From assembly GCF_040712315.1 (NCBI RefSeq), contig NC_134020.1, forward strand, positions 37,998,751 to 38,062,750: a stretch of DNA of 64,000 nucleotides, given 5' to 3'. A program made the position numbers and the translations under genes. The notes beneath the pieces are model-generated. The model was given only the letters and a program-made list of their open reading frames with translations, did no database searches and was not told the DNA's origin. The stretch comes from Castanea sativa. Lineage: Eukaryota > Streptophyta > Magnoliopsida > Fagales > Fagaceae. Positions 34,740-46,201 of this stretch are shown here, piece by piece (positions within the stretch are counted from its first letter, which is position 1; every line of letters starts with the position of its first letter).

Positions 34740-37700
34740 ACCTCAAGATCAAGGCAGCGGTAGAACAGTGGGTCACGGGCATCAACAACCATTACAATCT
34801 GAAAAGAACGGAATGAAATTAGTATTAACCTAAACTAAATCATATGATTTAAGATGAAGGATACAATGTATTCCATAAAAAGATAGGTCATGAAGTATGA
34901 CCACAAACTAAAACTTCAAGAAAACATACTCCAAACATGCATTAAAGCAGTTATTGCCAGATATAATCGCCAAATGCCTACAAGCATCTTAGGTGAAATA
35001 AAACGAGCTTAAAATTACAGGCGATGACACCTAATTTACAATATTCGGGCATGTTTGTTAAATTATTTATATGATAATTAGAATTCTGGCTTGTTTATAA
35101 AAAATCACTGCCTGGATAATAATGCTGAAGGTTAACAAACATCTCTGGTGAACAAGTGTAAGAAAAGAATCAAAATCATATCCCTTGGCCCATGAGATAT
35201 TTTTATGCGAAGAGCAATAATTTCCAAAATAACAGTGTTTAAAAATATCATTACAATTACACCCCAAATAAATGTCAGAACAACGAAATGCCTTCATTCC
35301 TAATAGTCAATTAAGTCTATTTAAGAATGAAATATTTCTGTTAACATCTTGTACTAATTTTTGACATATTAATCGTCTAGAAAGCAGTGTTTAAAGCCAA
35401 TTAGAAGTCTCTTTTACTGTGAGAGCTGATTATATGAAAATAGTAAGTAAACCCAAAACTAATATGTGCTGTATGAGAATTTCCTATCTTTCCAGGATAC
35501 TTCTACAGCCATTTAATAGACCAAGAAGATATGCCAGACAAATGCAACAATTTTTTTCAGTCATTCATAAAATCATGTCTCATGCACATTCTTAAGTAGT
35601 GATATCTTGTAAATTCATAATATTATAAGAGGCAGAACTTAGCTGATCTTTGAAAAGTTAATAATGTTTATACAGGTTGACAAATGAAAGGAACTTAAAA
35701 TTAAAATTTTCTCTATATTTTACTTATCAAAACAAAAAAAAGTTTTCTCTCTATTTCTGCACTGTACAAACTTCTTGAAACTTCTAACAAGGATGCTCCC
35801 CCAGATAACTGCACCCATCAACAGAAGGAATAAATAAGCAGCTAATCTCTTTACAGTTTCTTTTTCCAAATCATTATTAATGGGAAATAGGTTGGACTAA
35901 CTTCTTGTGTATGTTCAAGCATGAATCTGAAGACCAAAAGCGATACAACTTTTAACAATTACAACACTACAAAGAAACTGTTTTCCTATTCTGAAATTAG
36001 AATTTTCAATGTCACACCATCAAAGACAATATAGCCTTACCAGATCACTACGTTCAACCACTCGCCAGAGCTGTCTCCAGATATCCAGGTTCTTCTCAAA
36101 AGGAGTTAGAACAAGCTTCTCATTCTCCTCAAGTCTGAAGCAAATACATTGCTATTAGAATGCTACATACATTAATTATAACACTTATGTAACACACCAT
36201 CATGGATATAAGCACAAAATGTTGTACCAACCCACTGATAACACAAAGAAAATGAAGAATGAAAATCTGAAAAGCCACACTCCCAAATCTATCAGCATGA
36301 ATAAAAAAAAAAACTAAATTTGCAGGCTACACGACATAATTCCAAGATTTTCAGGAATAGTCTGTGATGCTGTCCCTTCTTGCTTAATGTGGAGTTTACT
36401 AATACAGAAATGGAAGGACATTTGAGACCAGGAATTATCTTTGGACAGACTCAAGTCACAATTTGTAGAGTCCTTATTTTATTGGATGTCTTTGGATGAG
36501 AGTAGACCCACAACACTAGGTAATTTCATTGTTTCCTTACATTGTATTTTAATTTAAGGATCCTTGAGCCATACATCAAGTATACTCAATTGGTCTCTTT
36601 GTAAATTCTCTTTCTGTTTTAATAAAAATATTTAATACCTATAAAGAAAAACATAAGTAAATAAGGCCAAACATGAAACCAACAAACTGCATGAGCACTC
36701 AAAACCCCAAATTATAAACCATTTTGAGAAAAAAAAATCTGGAAAACAAAATATCAAAAACAAAACTTACCCAGCAGATTCAAGCCAGTATCCTACCACT
36801 GCATTACATCTTGTTATCAAGGGTGCTTTAAAGCCATCCAAATCCCATATATGGAGCAATGTCATAATATATAATTGTTTACTAAAGTGACAATCTTTAC
36901 AAAGTTACTAGTTTAAGCTTACATAGTTTTTAGCTTAGTAAATTCCTTCTGGCTTCACCATTATCTGGAGTTCTAATTACCTCTTAAGTTCGGCTATGAC
37001 TACATGGATTCTGAACTTAATTGTTTTGTCTTTCTAGCCCTTCCAGACTAGCATGCCACCATGAGTTGGGTCATCCTCAGACTGTCGGATGGTACTCTAA
37101 CAGTTTTTTAATATACATCACATGCTAATCTTCTAGTGAAGTAAAAAGATGTGGATAGATTGGCCAAAAAACAACAATCTTAATTATAGTGGATAAAGTG
37201 AAATTTTCACCTGTATTAAGCATTTCATGATAAAATTTAAGTTATAAGAAGCAACACTTGACACTACACTATCTCATTGGATTCATGGAAGTATGTTGGT
37301 GCGTATATTGAATCCGTTTGGTTAAGCGTTTTGGAAGCCTAAAAGCGCGTTTTTAAAACCCAAAAAGCCATTTTGCAACAGAAACTCCTCATAATATTTT
37401 ATAACAAACCCTCATTTTAAACCTAAAATGCCGTTTCGCAATAGCCTATACAAACACACCCATTAATAGACACTTGATACATTCATGACACAGACATAGT
37501 CACCTAACCTTGCAAGGCTTCGGCGCCATGATAAGAAAGATTGTCTTTCATTTGCATCAAGCTGTTCTACAGACATCTCAGCAGTCCATGGTGGCCTACA
37601 AGGAAAAAAGACAACCTTTTAAACTAATTGCACAAATATAACTCTTTGATTAAACTTCACGTCAGTAAGGGAAGAAGAAACACATGCCTGCGTGGAACTC

Positions 37701-38786
37701 TAAGACTGCTGGCATGCTGTGCCTCCTCTTTCATCTGTTGCTCTCTCCTTTCCTCAGGGGTCATGCCACTGTTACTGTTGCTAGAGCTTGCATCCCTATT
37801 CCCACAAAATAGGCATCAGACAAAAATCAATTGATCTTAATGCACATTCATACGTAATACCGATGAGTTTACAAATTTACTAAGCTGAACAAAAAACATA
37901 AATCATTAGAAGAGAAATGCCTCAAAATGAAAAAGTTGTGAACTTAAAATACCTTTTATTTTTGTGGATAGGTAACAAAAATTTTATTAATAAAGGCTAT
38001 TTCATGCAAGAAGAATGAAGTAGCTAAAAAATATATACAAAAACACATAAGAAAGCAAACTATGTACAAATAAGAAGGGAATCTAAAAACAATGGAACGG
38101 AATCAATAGAAGTGAATCCCCAAGAACAAGACCAATCAAAGGGACACTGCCTAATGCACACGCCCAATCAAACATAATCCATAAAAACACACTCTCTGAT
38201 TACATAAAAGGACACTCCTCCCCTCTCCATCATTTTTTCTTTTCTTTTGAACATTCCCATGATATCTCTTGCCAATGAATCAGCTCAGCAACACATGCTT
38301 TTAACTTTCAATGCCAACAACATATGGACAATATATGTTAATACAAGGAAGTAACAACCACCAACTAACCAAGCCGTAGTCCTAAAATTTCGGGGTCGGC
38401 AAATCCTCAACATATTAATCAGAGTCATTCTATTATATCCAAGGCCATATACTTGTATTCAAATAGACTAGAATTAAATTAACATTAGAATTGATAATCA
38501 AACAAACGAATTAAATTAACAAATTCAGATAATCATAAACAGTGAGAGAATAGAAAACTGACAGATTGATGAGGAGGTTGGGGGCAGGGTGGTCTTGAGT
38601 GAAGAGGCGGTCGGCCTCGTCGGCCTGTTCGATAATGGCGTCGATGTCGCTGACTTCGGTGACGGATTCGAGAACCTTCTTGTGCTGGTTCCTGTAGAAG
38701 TAACCCTTTTCCTTAGACTGCTGTATCATCTGGTTGTGTTGCCTCACTAGGGCTCTCCCCAGCCCCGTCTTCTCGTTCTTCCCCAT
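32446..38786 (-). CDS. LSG1: LSG1-type GTPase of 60S ribosomal subunit maturation
   Basis: This cytosolic GTPase of the circularly permuted YlqF/YawG family promotes release of the export adaptor NMD3 from pre-60S particles. The exons read 38786-38563, 37795-37688, 37595-37509, 36134-36041, 34798-34742, 33756-33677 and 33586-32446; they sum to 1791 nt, 596 codons plus stop, with matching phases. The start MGKNEKTGLGRALVRQHNQM is the family N-terminus. GTPase motifs come in permuted order: NKAD (G4, about 207-210), SAK (G5, 235-237), GYPNVGKS (G1, 324-331), the TSTPG region (G2) and DCPG (G3, 368-371). The C-terminus has an acidic stretch and then a Lys-rich HKQHKKPQRKKDRTWR tail. Intron 2 uses a GC donor (CAG/GCATGT); all others are GT-AG. 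No lesion is seen. Confidence 0.95.
34680..34737. repeat. Compound (AT)n(AG)n microsatellite beside an LSG1 splice donor
   Basis: About 9 TA units followed by about 19 GA units. On the gene strand the (TC)n part starts only about five bases after the GT of intron 5 (donor at 34741). Confidence 0.9.
37308..37462. mobile_element. MITE-like element in LSG1 intron 3
   Basis: The segment begins GAATCCGTTTGGTTAAGCG and ends near ATACAAACACACCC, an imperfect inverted pair around a body with AAAAGCGCGTTTTTAAAACC and its loosely inverted partner. It lies wholly inside an intron. Boundaries are approximate. Confidence 0.45.
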
Positions 38787-39196
38787 CGTTCTTTCTTTCT
38801 TTCTTTCTTTCAAGGTTCGAACTTTCAAGCCCACCACTGCTTTCTCTCTCTATCTGCAAAAAACCCTAGTAAGCAATATAGAGAGATTCTCTCTCTGGAA
38901 TAGCTGCGTTTATGTTGGTGTGAATATAATGACGACGATGACGATGAAGATTTGTGAATCAGTGTATGGCGGTGGAGGCGGGGGCCGTAACAGGTCAAAA
39001 ACGTTTTCGACTTTTCTTTGGTGCAGCACGCTTGGGGTTAGGAAGAGAAAAAACTAAAACCAAACACTCTTTACAAAAGTGTTAATTTCTTTTTTCTTTC
39101 TTTTTTTAACCCTTTGGTTTCCTCTTTTCCCATTCAAGCAGAAAAAATAAATGAAGATTTACAAAAACACCCAAGGTTTACACTGCCATAACATAG
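38787..39196 (-). promoter_or_regulatory. 5' flank of LSG1
   Basis: This 410-bp stretch lies between the LSG1 start codon and the nested transposon block. It includes a (CTTT)n run at 38790-38811 directly ahead of the ATG and CT-rich tracts near 38840-38900, and should contain the 5' UTR and core promoter. The motif AAACCCTAG (38862-38870) reads, on the gene strand, as the telo-box complement CTAGGGTTT; telo boxes are frequent in promoters of plant ribosome-biogenesis genes. Confidence 0.5.
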
Positions 39197-40439
39197 TTAA
39201 TTTATGGACTAAATGTAATTTTAGTCCCTACATTTTGATTTTTTTTTCATTTTGGTCCCTACATTTTAATTTCATTACTTTTAGTCCCTAAATCAATTAG
39301 TGAGTGTTATTTTGGTCATTTCCGTCAGTCAACAACTAAAAATATCTAACGTGGCAAACAAAGTGCACTGTTGACATAGTAAATGTTAACATGGCGAATA
39401 AAATAAAATAAAATAATTTATTTGTTATTTAATAAATGCCAAGTTAGCATAAAATAATAATAAAAAAGACATTTTCATTTTTTTTTCTAAATTATTTTAA
39501 AATAAAAAAAGATAATTAAATTAAAAAAATTTATTTCTTTCATTATTTTTTCTAAAGAACAATTTCATGTTCCTTGGGTTCATCCCTAGAACATGAGTTA
39601 AACTTTATTACAAACCCAGAAAAAATTCACACAATTAGAATAAAAACTTCTACCCAAAACTTCTACCTACTCGAGCTTTAGCGAACCCAAAAATTTTCTT
39701 GAGAAACAAACACACAAAAAACCCAAAAAAATTCAGCTAAAAAACGGAATCATAAATCTCAAAGCCCTCATTTTCAACCCTAGCAAAATCATCAAATCCC
39801 CAAGCCATAAGCCCAGAAAGTTCAAAACCAGAAAACCATTAAATCCCAGAAGCTACAACCCACATTTCTTCAATCACCAAACTCACATTGAAACCCAGAA
39901 CCCGACCACCACACTTCTTAAATCACCACTGTAAGAGCACAATTGTACCCGGACTCAAAAACGAATGTTGGGCTCAGGCCCAATGAGCCTTATACAATAT
40001 AATTTGTAGAGTATGGGTTCAAAATCTAGGTTCGGGATGTTGGAGGTTTGATTAGCAAGCTAGAATGTTGCAATCTGTGCAAATGATGAACGAATATGAC
40101 AAATGGATCTCCTCGGACGTAAGCCGAGGACGATTTGTATAAATATTCTCTTTCTAGGCCAAAGTTTACAATTCTTAGTTCTCTTTTTAGTTTTGGAGCC
40201 GATCTCCTCATCTTTCTTCTCTCATCTCCTTATATACTTCTTCCTCTTCACTGTTCATCCACGTGTCATACAAATCTTCCCCTTAGATACTTGTCCCATC
40301 CAACACCTTCTTGAAGTCTTTAAATAATAACAGGAAGATTCAAATCTATTGTTCAGAGGTCATTTCCCCATTAATGCGGCCAGGGAGGTAGATGCAGGGT
40401 CTTTAATGTGGAGGTAGCAGCCTTTTCCCTAGATATTTC

Positions 40440-41023
40440 TGATGATGCAAAGAAAATCAGTAGGCTGGATGTTTCGGACTTGAAAGGACCACTTGCTTCC
40501 TTGATGGCCTGAAAGACAAAGAAAAGCGATCAAAGGTGACCGGGATCGCCGGCCAAGAACCCTCCAATGGCAAAGTTAGTTTTTTTCATGTATTTTTGGA
40601 ATTCCAACTTTTTGGGAATCGTAAAAACGTACCTTTCATTAGTTTGAACGGGTGTTTATATAGTGTCCTAGGAGCAGTTATTGGAATTGTAACCTCTCCT
40701 AGATTTGAGGAGGTCGGGGGTTCATGGATAATTCCTACAACTGTTTAGGAGTTATATCTTCTCATACAACGGTCACCGGAAGTTATGCGTAAGTCACGGA
40801 GTGGAAAAATGTACTTAGTAATTCCCAAGTGTAAATGTCTCGTCCAGGGGTCTTCATGTGGACGAATTCCTTCAGGACGGGGATGTGCACCTCCCTTGGA
40901 CGAGTGATGTAGGTTTGTCCTCGTCTAAGGACTACCATGCGCGTTAGACTCGTCTTGATGCTACCTTCTGGACAACTGCTGGTGTGATGACCATGGACGG
41001 TCTGAGTATCTTCATCCCTATCA
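40440..41023 (-). repeat. Element B 3' LTR
   Basis: On the minus strand it starts TGATAGGGATGAAGATACTC and ends TTTGCATCATCA. A TATA box (CACTATATAAACACC) lies at about 40652-40666. Five GACGA/TCGTC motifs fall within 40838-40955. Confidence 0.95.
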
Positions 41024-41388
41024 GTTGCCCCTTCGTCCAGGGGTCATGTAGCATATTACCAAACTTTAGGACGAGTTTTTTTTTTAAGAAGCATGCCACG
41101 TGTCACCATTTCATAGGGGGTTGGTTATGTCGACTTACTTTCTCGAGGCAGATGCCACGTGTCACTTTCTCATCGGTTTCTTCATTGCGATTACCGAGAC
41201 TTTTCCTCCTATAAATAGTGGTTTCCCTCTCATGCCCCTCTCACTTTTTCAGATTTTCTGTTTTGACACTCTCATCCGTCGCCTCGTCTAGGAGTATTCT
41301 CAGCGTCCTTAGTATCTTTCGTCTAGAGCCAGGTATTTCCTTTACTCCAACTCTCAAACTTTCCTTTCTAAGTGTTAGGACGTCTTCA
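41024..41388 (+). promoter_or_regulatory. Candidate promoter of the element B antisense gene
   Basis: Two copies of ATGCCACGTGTCAC, a perfect plant G-box (CACGTG) in identical context, lie at 41093-41106 and 41152-41165. A TATA box TATAAATAG follows at 41210-41218. The first ATG of the long plus-strand ORF with matching downstream domains (MATCSSSDNV) is at 41389, about 170 bp beyond the TATA. The order G-box, G-box, TATA, ATG is a normal plant promoter layout reading opposite to gag-pol. Function is inferred. Confidence 0.6.
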
Positions 41389-43610
41389 ATGGCCACCTGT
41401 TCGTCTAGCGACAATGTAGTCAAGGCCATAGACGAGTATCACGATTCTTCTAGTTATAGTACCTCCAGTGGCGACAGTAGCAGTAGTGGTCACACAACAG
41501 AGGAATACACCTCTGGCGTTCCTGGAATTCTTGTCGAGACCTTTCAGGAGAATGTTAGGACGAGGATAGCCTCGGGGGCTGATACCTCGACAAGCATCCC
41601 GCCGTCCTCCCCTTTGGACGAAGAAGAAACAGTATATAGTTTTGCCATTGAAATCCCTTCCAAGACAGACGAGAGGAGGTTAGACGCTCTTAGGAGCTGG
41701 TTCCAAATCCCAGACGATTTGAACCCTAGGTTAGCCGTCCAAGGAGAATGGTGTTGTCAACCCCGTTTTGGGATAGGTGTCTACGAAGCTTACCTGTTAG
41801 GGGGGCTTAGATTTCCTTTAAATGCCTTTGTTAGGGAATTACTCACTAGGCTGGGTTTGGGAGTGTGTCAACTTAACCCCAACGCGTGGAAACTTATTGT
41901 CTCTATGCAAGTCTTATGGAGGGAGGTATTTGATGGGAACCGTCCTATTACCGTGGACGAGTTCCTGTACTGTTATAAACCCTCCGAGATAAGTCAATCT
42001 CTAGGCTTTTATCAATTTAAAGCTAGGGGCAATGACTGTAGGTTAATTAAGTCTTTGCCTTCTTCTGACGGAAACTGGAAGACAGAATTTTTCTTTGTCT
42101 CTGGTTTCTGGGCGGGGCATCCTATCGAGATTGGTAGAGATGCATTTGCCCCTTATACTGGAGAATTAGGTAACCTTCGTCCAGAAGGTATGTTATCTTT
42201 TTTTTTTCTTCATTTCATTTTTTTTTATTTGTTTTGTCATATTTCATCTTTAAACAGTGGTCTAACCTTAATTTCCCTCTTCCTTTTTCAGCTGTTAGTC
42301 ATCCTTCTTTGAGTAAGTTCCACCGTGATCGCGTCCACAGGGCTCATCTACACCTCGAGAGAGATTTTCACTCGTTGGTGACCCTTCAACGCTTACATAG
42401 GTGGGGACTTGGCCCTGATCCGTCCGTCGAAGCCCTTGCGCACGAACAAACTGTCCGTAGACGTGAGTGCTTTTCTTACTTAAAGATATATGTATTTTTC
42501 ATTTTTATTATTATTTATTTATTTGCGTGTATATGTGTTAACGTTTTTTTTTTTTTTTATTCAGGAATGGCAACCATGAAAGGAAATAAGGGAAAAGAGG
42601 TGATCGACGAGGCGGCTAAACCTGAAGTTCAATCTTAGCCTCGTCCTGCTGCTGGAGACAAAAGGAAAAGCTTGTCCAAAAACTTGGATCTGGCTAACTT
42701 GCCCAGTCGTCGGGGAAAAAAGGCCAAGCATGGGTCATCCAGGCCCAAAACTGCTAGGCCTGATCCTCCTTCCTCCCATCCGTCTGTCCCAGTTGTCGAT
42801 ATCGACTCGTCTACGCTTGTTAGTGTCACTCCGTCCAAGTCCCCTGCCCCTGATTGTCCCAGCCTCCTCAAAGGATTTCTACAAATTTGTTGGAGAACGA
42901 GGATTTGGCTTGGGAATGATTCCAAGAGGCAGTGAAAGGTGAGGACGTGGCTGTGTGCTACGACATGTCTTTGAAGGAGTTTGAGCACTCCGGCGTCCAC
43001 AACCTTTTTAAGGTGACCATTTTTGCCTCGTCTTGGTTTGGCCATGTTACCCAATGTTACTTTTATCTCTTAAACCTTCTTATCTTCCATGTAGGCAATG
43101 TCAAAGTTTATAGCTGCGTCCAGGCAGGCCACAGAGTTGGACAGGATGAGGATCCTTCTAGAGAAAAGAATAAAAGAGATCAAGAACGACTGCAAGACTT
43201 GGGCCGAGGTGGCAAACAAGGCCAAGGACGAGGCTGAGGAGTTGAAGGCTTTGGTGGGGGAGCTGAAATCCGATGCTGCTAGGAAGGACGACCGTTTTGA
43301 CCTTCTTTAAAAGAAGAATGACGAGCTGAGTCTCCTCCTTAAGAAAGCTAAGGACGAAGCAGTGGAGGAGTTCAAAGCGTCTAAGGAGTTTACTGACCTA
43401 CTGGACAAGAACTATGCAGCAGGGTTTGAAGATTTTAGGATGGACGCTATAGACAACTTTCCCGGAGTTGACTTTAGCACCATTAAACTCAACCTTGGCG
43501 CTGCTACAAGTTCTCTCCTTCAAACAGGCTCAGACGATGCCAACATTGAGGACGACGCTTCCACCAAGCCAGCTCAGGACGACCCCAACGTTGATGCCCC
43601 CCCTTCTTGA
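41389..43610 (+). pseudogene. Element B antisense gene: Transposase_28-domain, coiled-coil protein
   Basis: Exon 1 (41389-42187) begins MATCSSSDNVVKAIDEYH with a Ser/acidic-rich segment, then the Transposase_28 (PF04195)-like core: GGLRFPLNAFVRELL, LNPNAWKLIVSM and FYQFKARGNDCRLI. Exon 2 is 42292-42462 and exon 3 starts at 42565; both introns are GT-AG and keep phase. A later intron (about 43013-43094) precedes a Lys/Glu/Asp-rich coiled coil (RQATELDRMRILLEKRIKEI onward) ending in DDPNVDAPPS. An in-frame TAG at 42636, a stop at 43307 and a likely shift near 42890 disrupt it. No signal peptide or membrane segment supports an envelope role. The product's function is unknown. Confidence 0.8.
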
Positions 43611-44079
43611 AAACGATTTGTCAAACTAGTGTTATTGTTCTTTCCCTTTTTTTTTTATATTTAAAATGTATTCAAGTACAATTACCTCGTCTAGAGTGTT
43701 CTGGACGAGTTTATTAACAATTGCCTTTTAAGGCTTATTTTATAAGGGTTTTTGGACGGTGGTCGTCTACCCTCTTTAGACTAAAGAATATTTTCTTTAT
43801 CTGTTACCTATTGTATGGACGAGTTTATACATTGTTTTTACCATCTATACTATTGTCTTTTTAAACAATGTTCTAAGTGTTGAATGATCGTCTATGCGAT
43901 TTCTTTATGGATGACCCACTTAGGACGATAATGATGACTGCATTACTTTTACTTGTCCTTTAGGCAATTATTACTCGTCTTCTTGCAAGGAGTTCATAAC
44001 GTTTATGTTTTACTCGTCATGACTAGCTGCTCGTCTTTGAAATGTTATGCCTTAATGCCTACTTTCTTTCTTAGATGAG
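43611..44079. promoter_or_regulatory. Motif-dense spacer between convergent genes of element B
   Basis: No ORF of interest. The stretch holds nine GACGA/TCGTC motifs in both orientations between 43687 and 44035, about one per 40 bp in AT-rich DNA. It lies where the antisense gene ends and before the 58-bp array. A regulatory or protein-binding role is only inferred. Confidence 0.4.
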
Positions 44080-44376
44080 TGGGCCTTAACCTTTTCTTTT
44101 TGCTTTATATTCATTTAAAGGAAATCTTGGACGAGCATGCCTTAGCTTTTTTCTCTTTGCTTTATCCTAATTTCAAGGAATGCTTGGACGAGTATGCCTT
44201 GGCCTTTTTTTTCTTTTTGCTTTATCCTTATTTAAAGGAAATCTTGGACGAGCATGCCTTAACTTTTTTCTCTTTGCTTTATCCTTATTTCAAGGAATGC
44301 TTGGACGAGTATGCCTTGGCCTTTTTTTTTTCTTTTTTTTTTATCCTTATTTAAAGGAAAGCTTGGACGAGTAATA
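44080..44376. repeat. 58-bp tandem array, about 5 copies, in element B
   Basis: The core TTGGACGAG(C/T)ATGCCTT recurs near 44127, 44184, 44244, 44301 and 44363, each followed by a T-rich stretch and TTTATCCTTATTT-AAGGAA. Alternating copies differ slightly (GAAATC versus GAATGC), suggesting a dimeric unit. It is located between the 3' ends of the antisense gene and integrase, the same position as the 150-bp arrays of A and C. Confidence 0.9.
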
Positions 44377-44726
44377 CTGCGTCCAGAGATTTTAATTCAT
44401 CTTAGGCTTTTGCCCCCCTTGTGGGTATTATTATGGAAATTAGATTTATGCATTGAATACATTAGAAATCCAAACCATATTATTATATGAACATTGTCCA
44501 CAGGTATGGCACACGCTTATAAGCTAGTGCCTTATTAAAATACTTTAGGAAATACATAGCCTTGTCTTTCATAAGCTGGCCTGCAAAACGGCGCAAAAGT
44601 TTAAGAACTAATGCACTTTTTATTCTTAATACACACCATAGTAGTAGTAAGAACACAACGGTAAATATAAGCAAACACGCAAATCATAGCTGTAACTTTG
44701 TCACTGACTTCCCTTGTCCCTGCTTA

Positions 44727-46192
44727 TCACTGATAGTACCTCCTCAGATGCTCCACGTTCCAGGGATGCTCTAACTTTCGTCCGTCCAGAGCTTCCAAGT
44801 AATAAGACCCTTGCCTCTTGCAGTTGATTACCCTGTAGGGTCCTTCCCAATTGGGTCCCAATTTTCCATGAGCTGGGTTCCTAGTTGCCAAAGAGACTCT
44901 TTTGAGGACAAAGTCCCCCACACTGAACCGTCTGGGTTTCACCATGACATCATGCTATCTAGCCATAAGATTTTTGTACCTTGCTGTCCTTTGCTCCGCA
45001 TCCATTCTTACCTCGTCAATAAGATTGAGGTCAAGACGAAGCTGTTCCCCATTCTCTTTCTCCTGATATTCCATCACTTGGTGACTAGCCATATGAACTT
45101 CCACTGGTATGATAGCTTCACTTCCATAGGCTAATTTAAAGGGGGTCTCTCCTGTCGGAGTTCGTACAGTCGTCCTATAGGCCCAAAGACCACCTGGTAG
45201 CTCGTCTGGCCATATATCCCTTTTACCCCCTCGAGCCGAGTCTTGATGATTTTTAGCAGGGATCGGTTTGCTACTTTTGCTTGTCCATTTGCCTGTGGAT
45301 GGGAGGGCGAGGAATAGTGATTCTTGATCCCAAAATGACTACAAAAGTCCCTAAAGGGTGCGTTGTCGAATTGACGTTCGTTGTCCGATACTAATACCCT
45401 AGGTACTCCGAACATACATAGAATATTCTTCCATACAAATTTTTTCACGTTTTGCTGAGTGATTGTTACAAGAGGCTTGGCTTCTACCCACTTGGTAAAG
45501 TAATCGATTCCTACCATCAAAAACTTCATTTGTCTGGTTCCTACGGGGAAAGGACCTAGGATAACCAGTCCCTACTGTGCAAAGGGCCAATGGGCCATCA
45601 TTGGGGTCTGGTACTCTGACGGCCGTCTAGGTACATTGCTATAGTGCTGACACTGGTCACATACCTTGACATAGGCTTTAGCATCTGCCTGCATTATAGG
45701 CCAATAGTAGCCAGCACGGACGATCTTATGGACTAGTGATCTCGCCCCTGAATGATTTTCACACGCTCCTTCATGGACTTCCCTCAAAATATAATTTGAC
45801 TCGTCAAGAGCCAAGCACCTTAAATAAGGTTGAGCAAAACCTCGCTTGTACAGTACTTCATTTATGAGGACGTACTTGGCTGCCCTGACCCTCAATTTCC
45901 TGGCTTCATCTTTGTCCTCTGGAAGCCTTCCATCTTTAAGATAAATTACTATTGGACTCATCCAATTCTCTCCTCCTCCTATCTGCTGTATGTCAGGAAT
46001 GTCTATGCTTGGCATATACTGGACGTTGTCGTACTCGTCCGTAACTCCTGCCGAAGTTGCTTTTGCTAAGGCATCCACCTCCATATTTTCCTCCCTGAGG
46101 AGTTGAACAAAACTTATCGCTGAAAACTTTCGTGCGAGTCGTTTCACTCTGCTGAGGTATTTCTTCATCCGGTCCTCCTCAGTATCACACAT
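44727..46192 (-). pseudogene. Element B end of RNase H and integrase, inactivated
   Basis: Reading leftward: the end of RNase H (REENMEVDALAKATSA), the integrase zinc finger (HEGACENHSGARSL, CDQCQ), the core and the C-terminal domain (GKLGPNWEGPYRVINC, HPWNVEHLRRYY). A TAG replaces the Trp of HWPFAQWG near 45572. Two catalytic positions are altered: the first Asp reads Val (GLVILGPFP) and the Glu reads Lys (GQAKVANR). The middle Asp remains (LVSDNERQFD). A frameshift near 45190 separates the end of the core. The enzyme is certainly inactive. Confidence 0.9.
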
Positions 46193-46201
46193 TCCATTTA
46201 C

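Noticed and set aside
36001..38250. Possible second gene inside the long LSG1 introns
   Set aside because: Only short ORFs, a MITE and low-complexity repeats are present there.
41389..43610. Antisense gene as an envelope-like gene of an endogenous retrovirus-type element
   Set aside because: It lies on the opposite strand to pol, is spliced, has no signal peptide or membrane segment, and resembles Transposase_28 plus coiled coil.
44079..44374. 91-codon repetitive ORF
   Set aside because: It is the 58-bp tandem array read in one frame, not a conserved protein.
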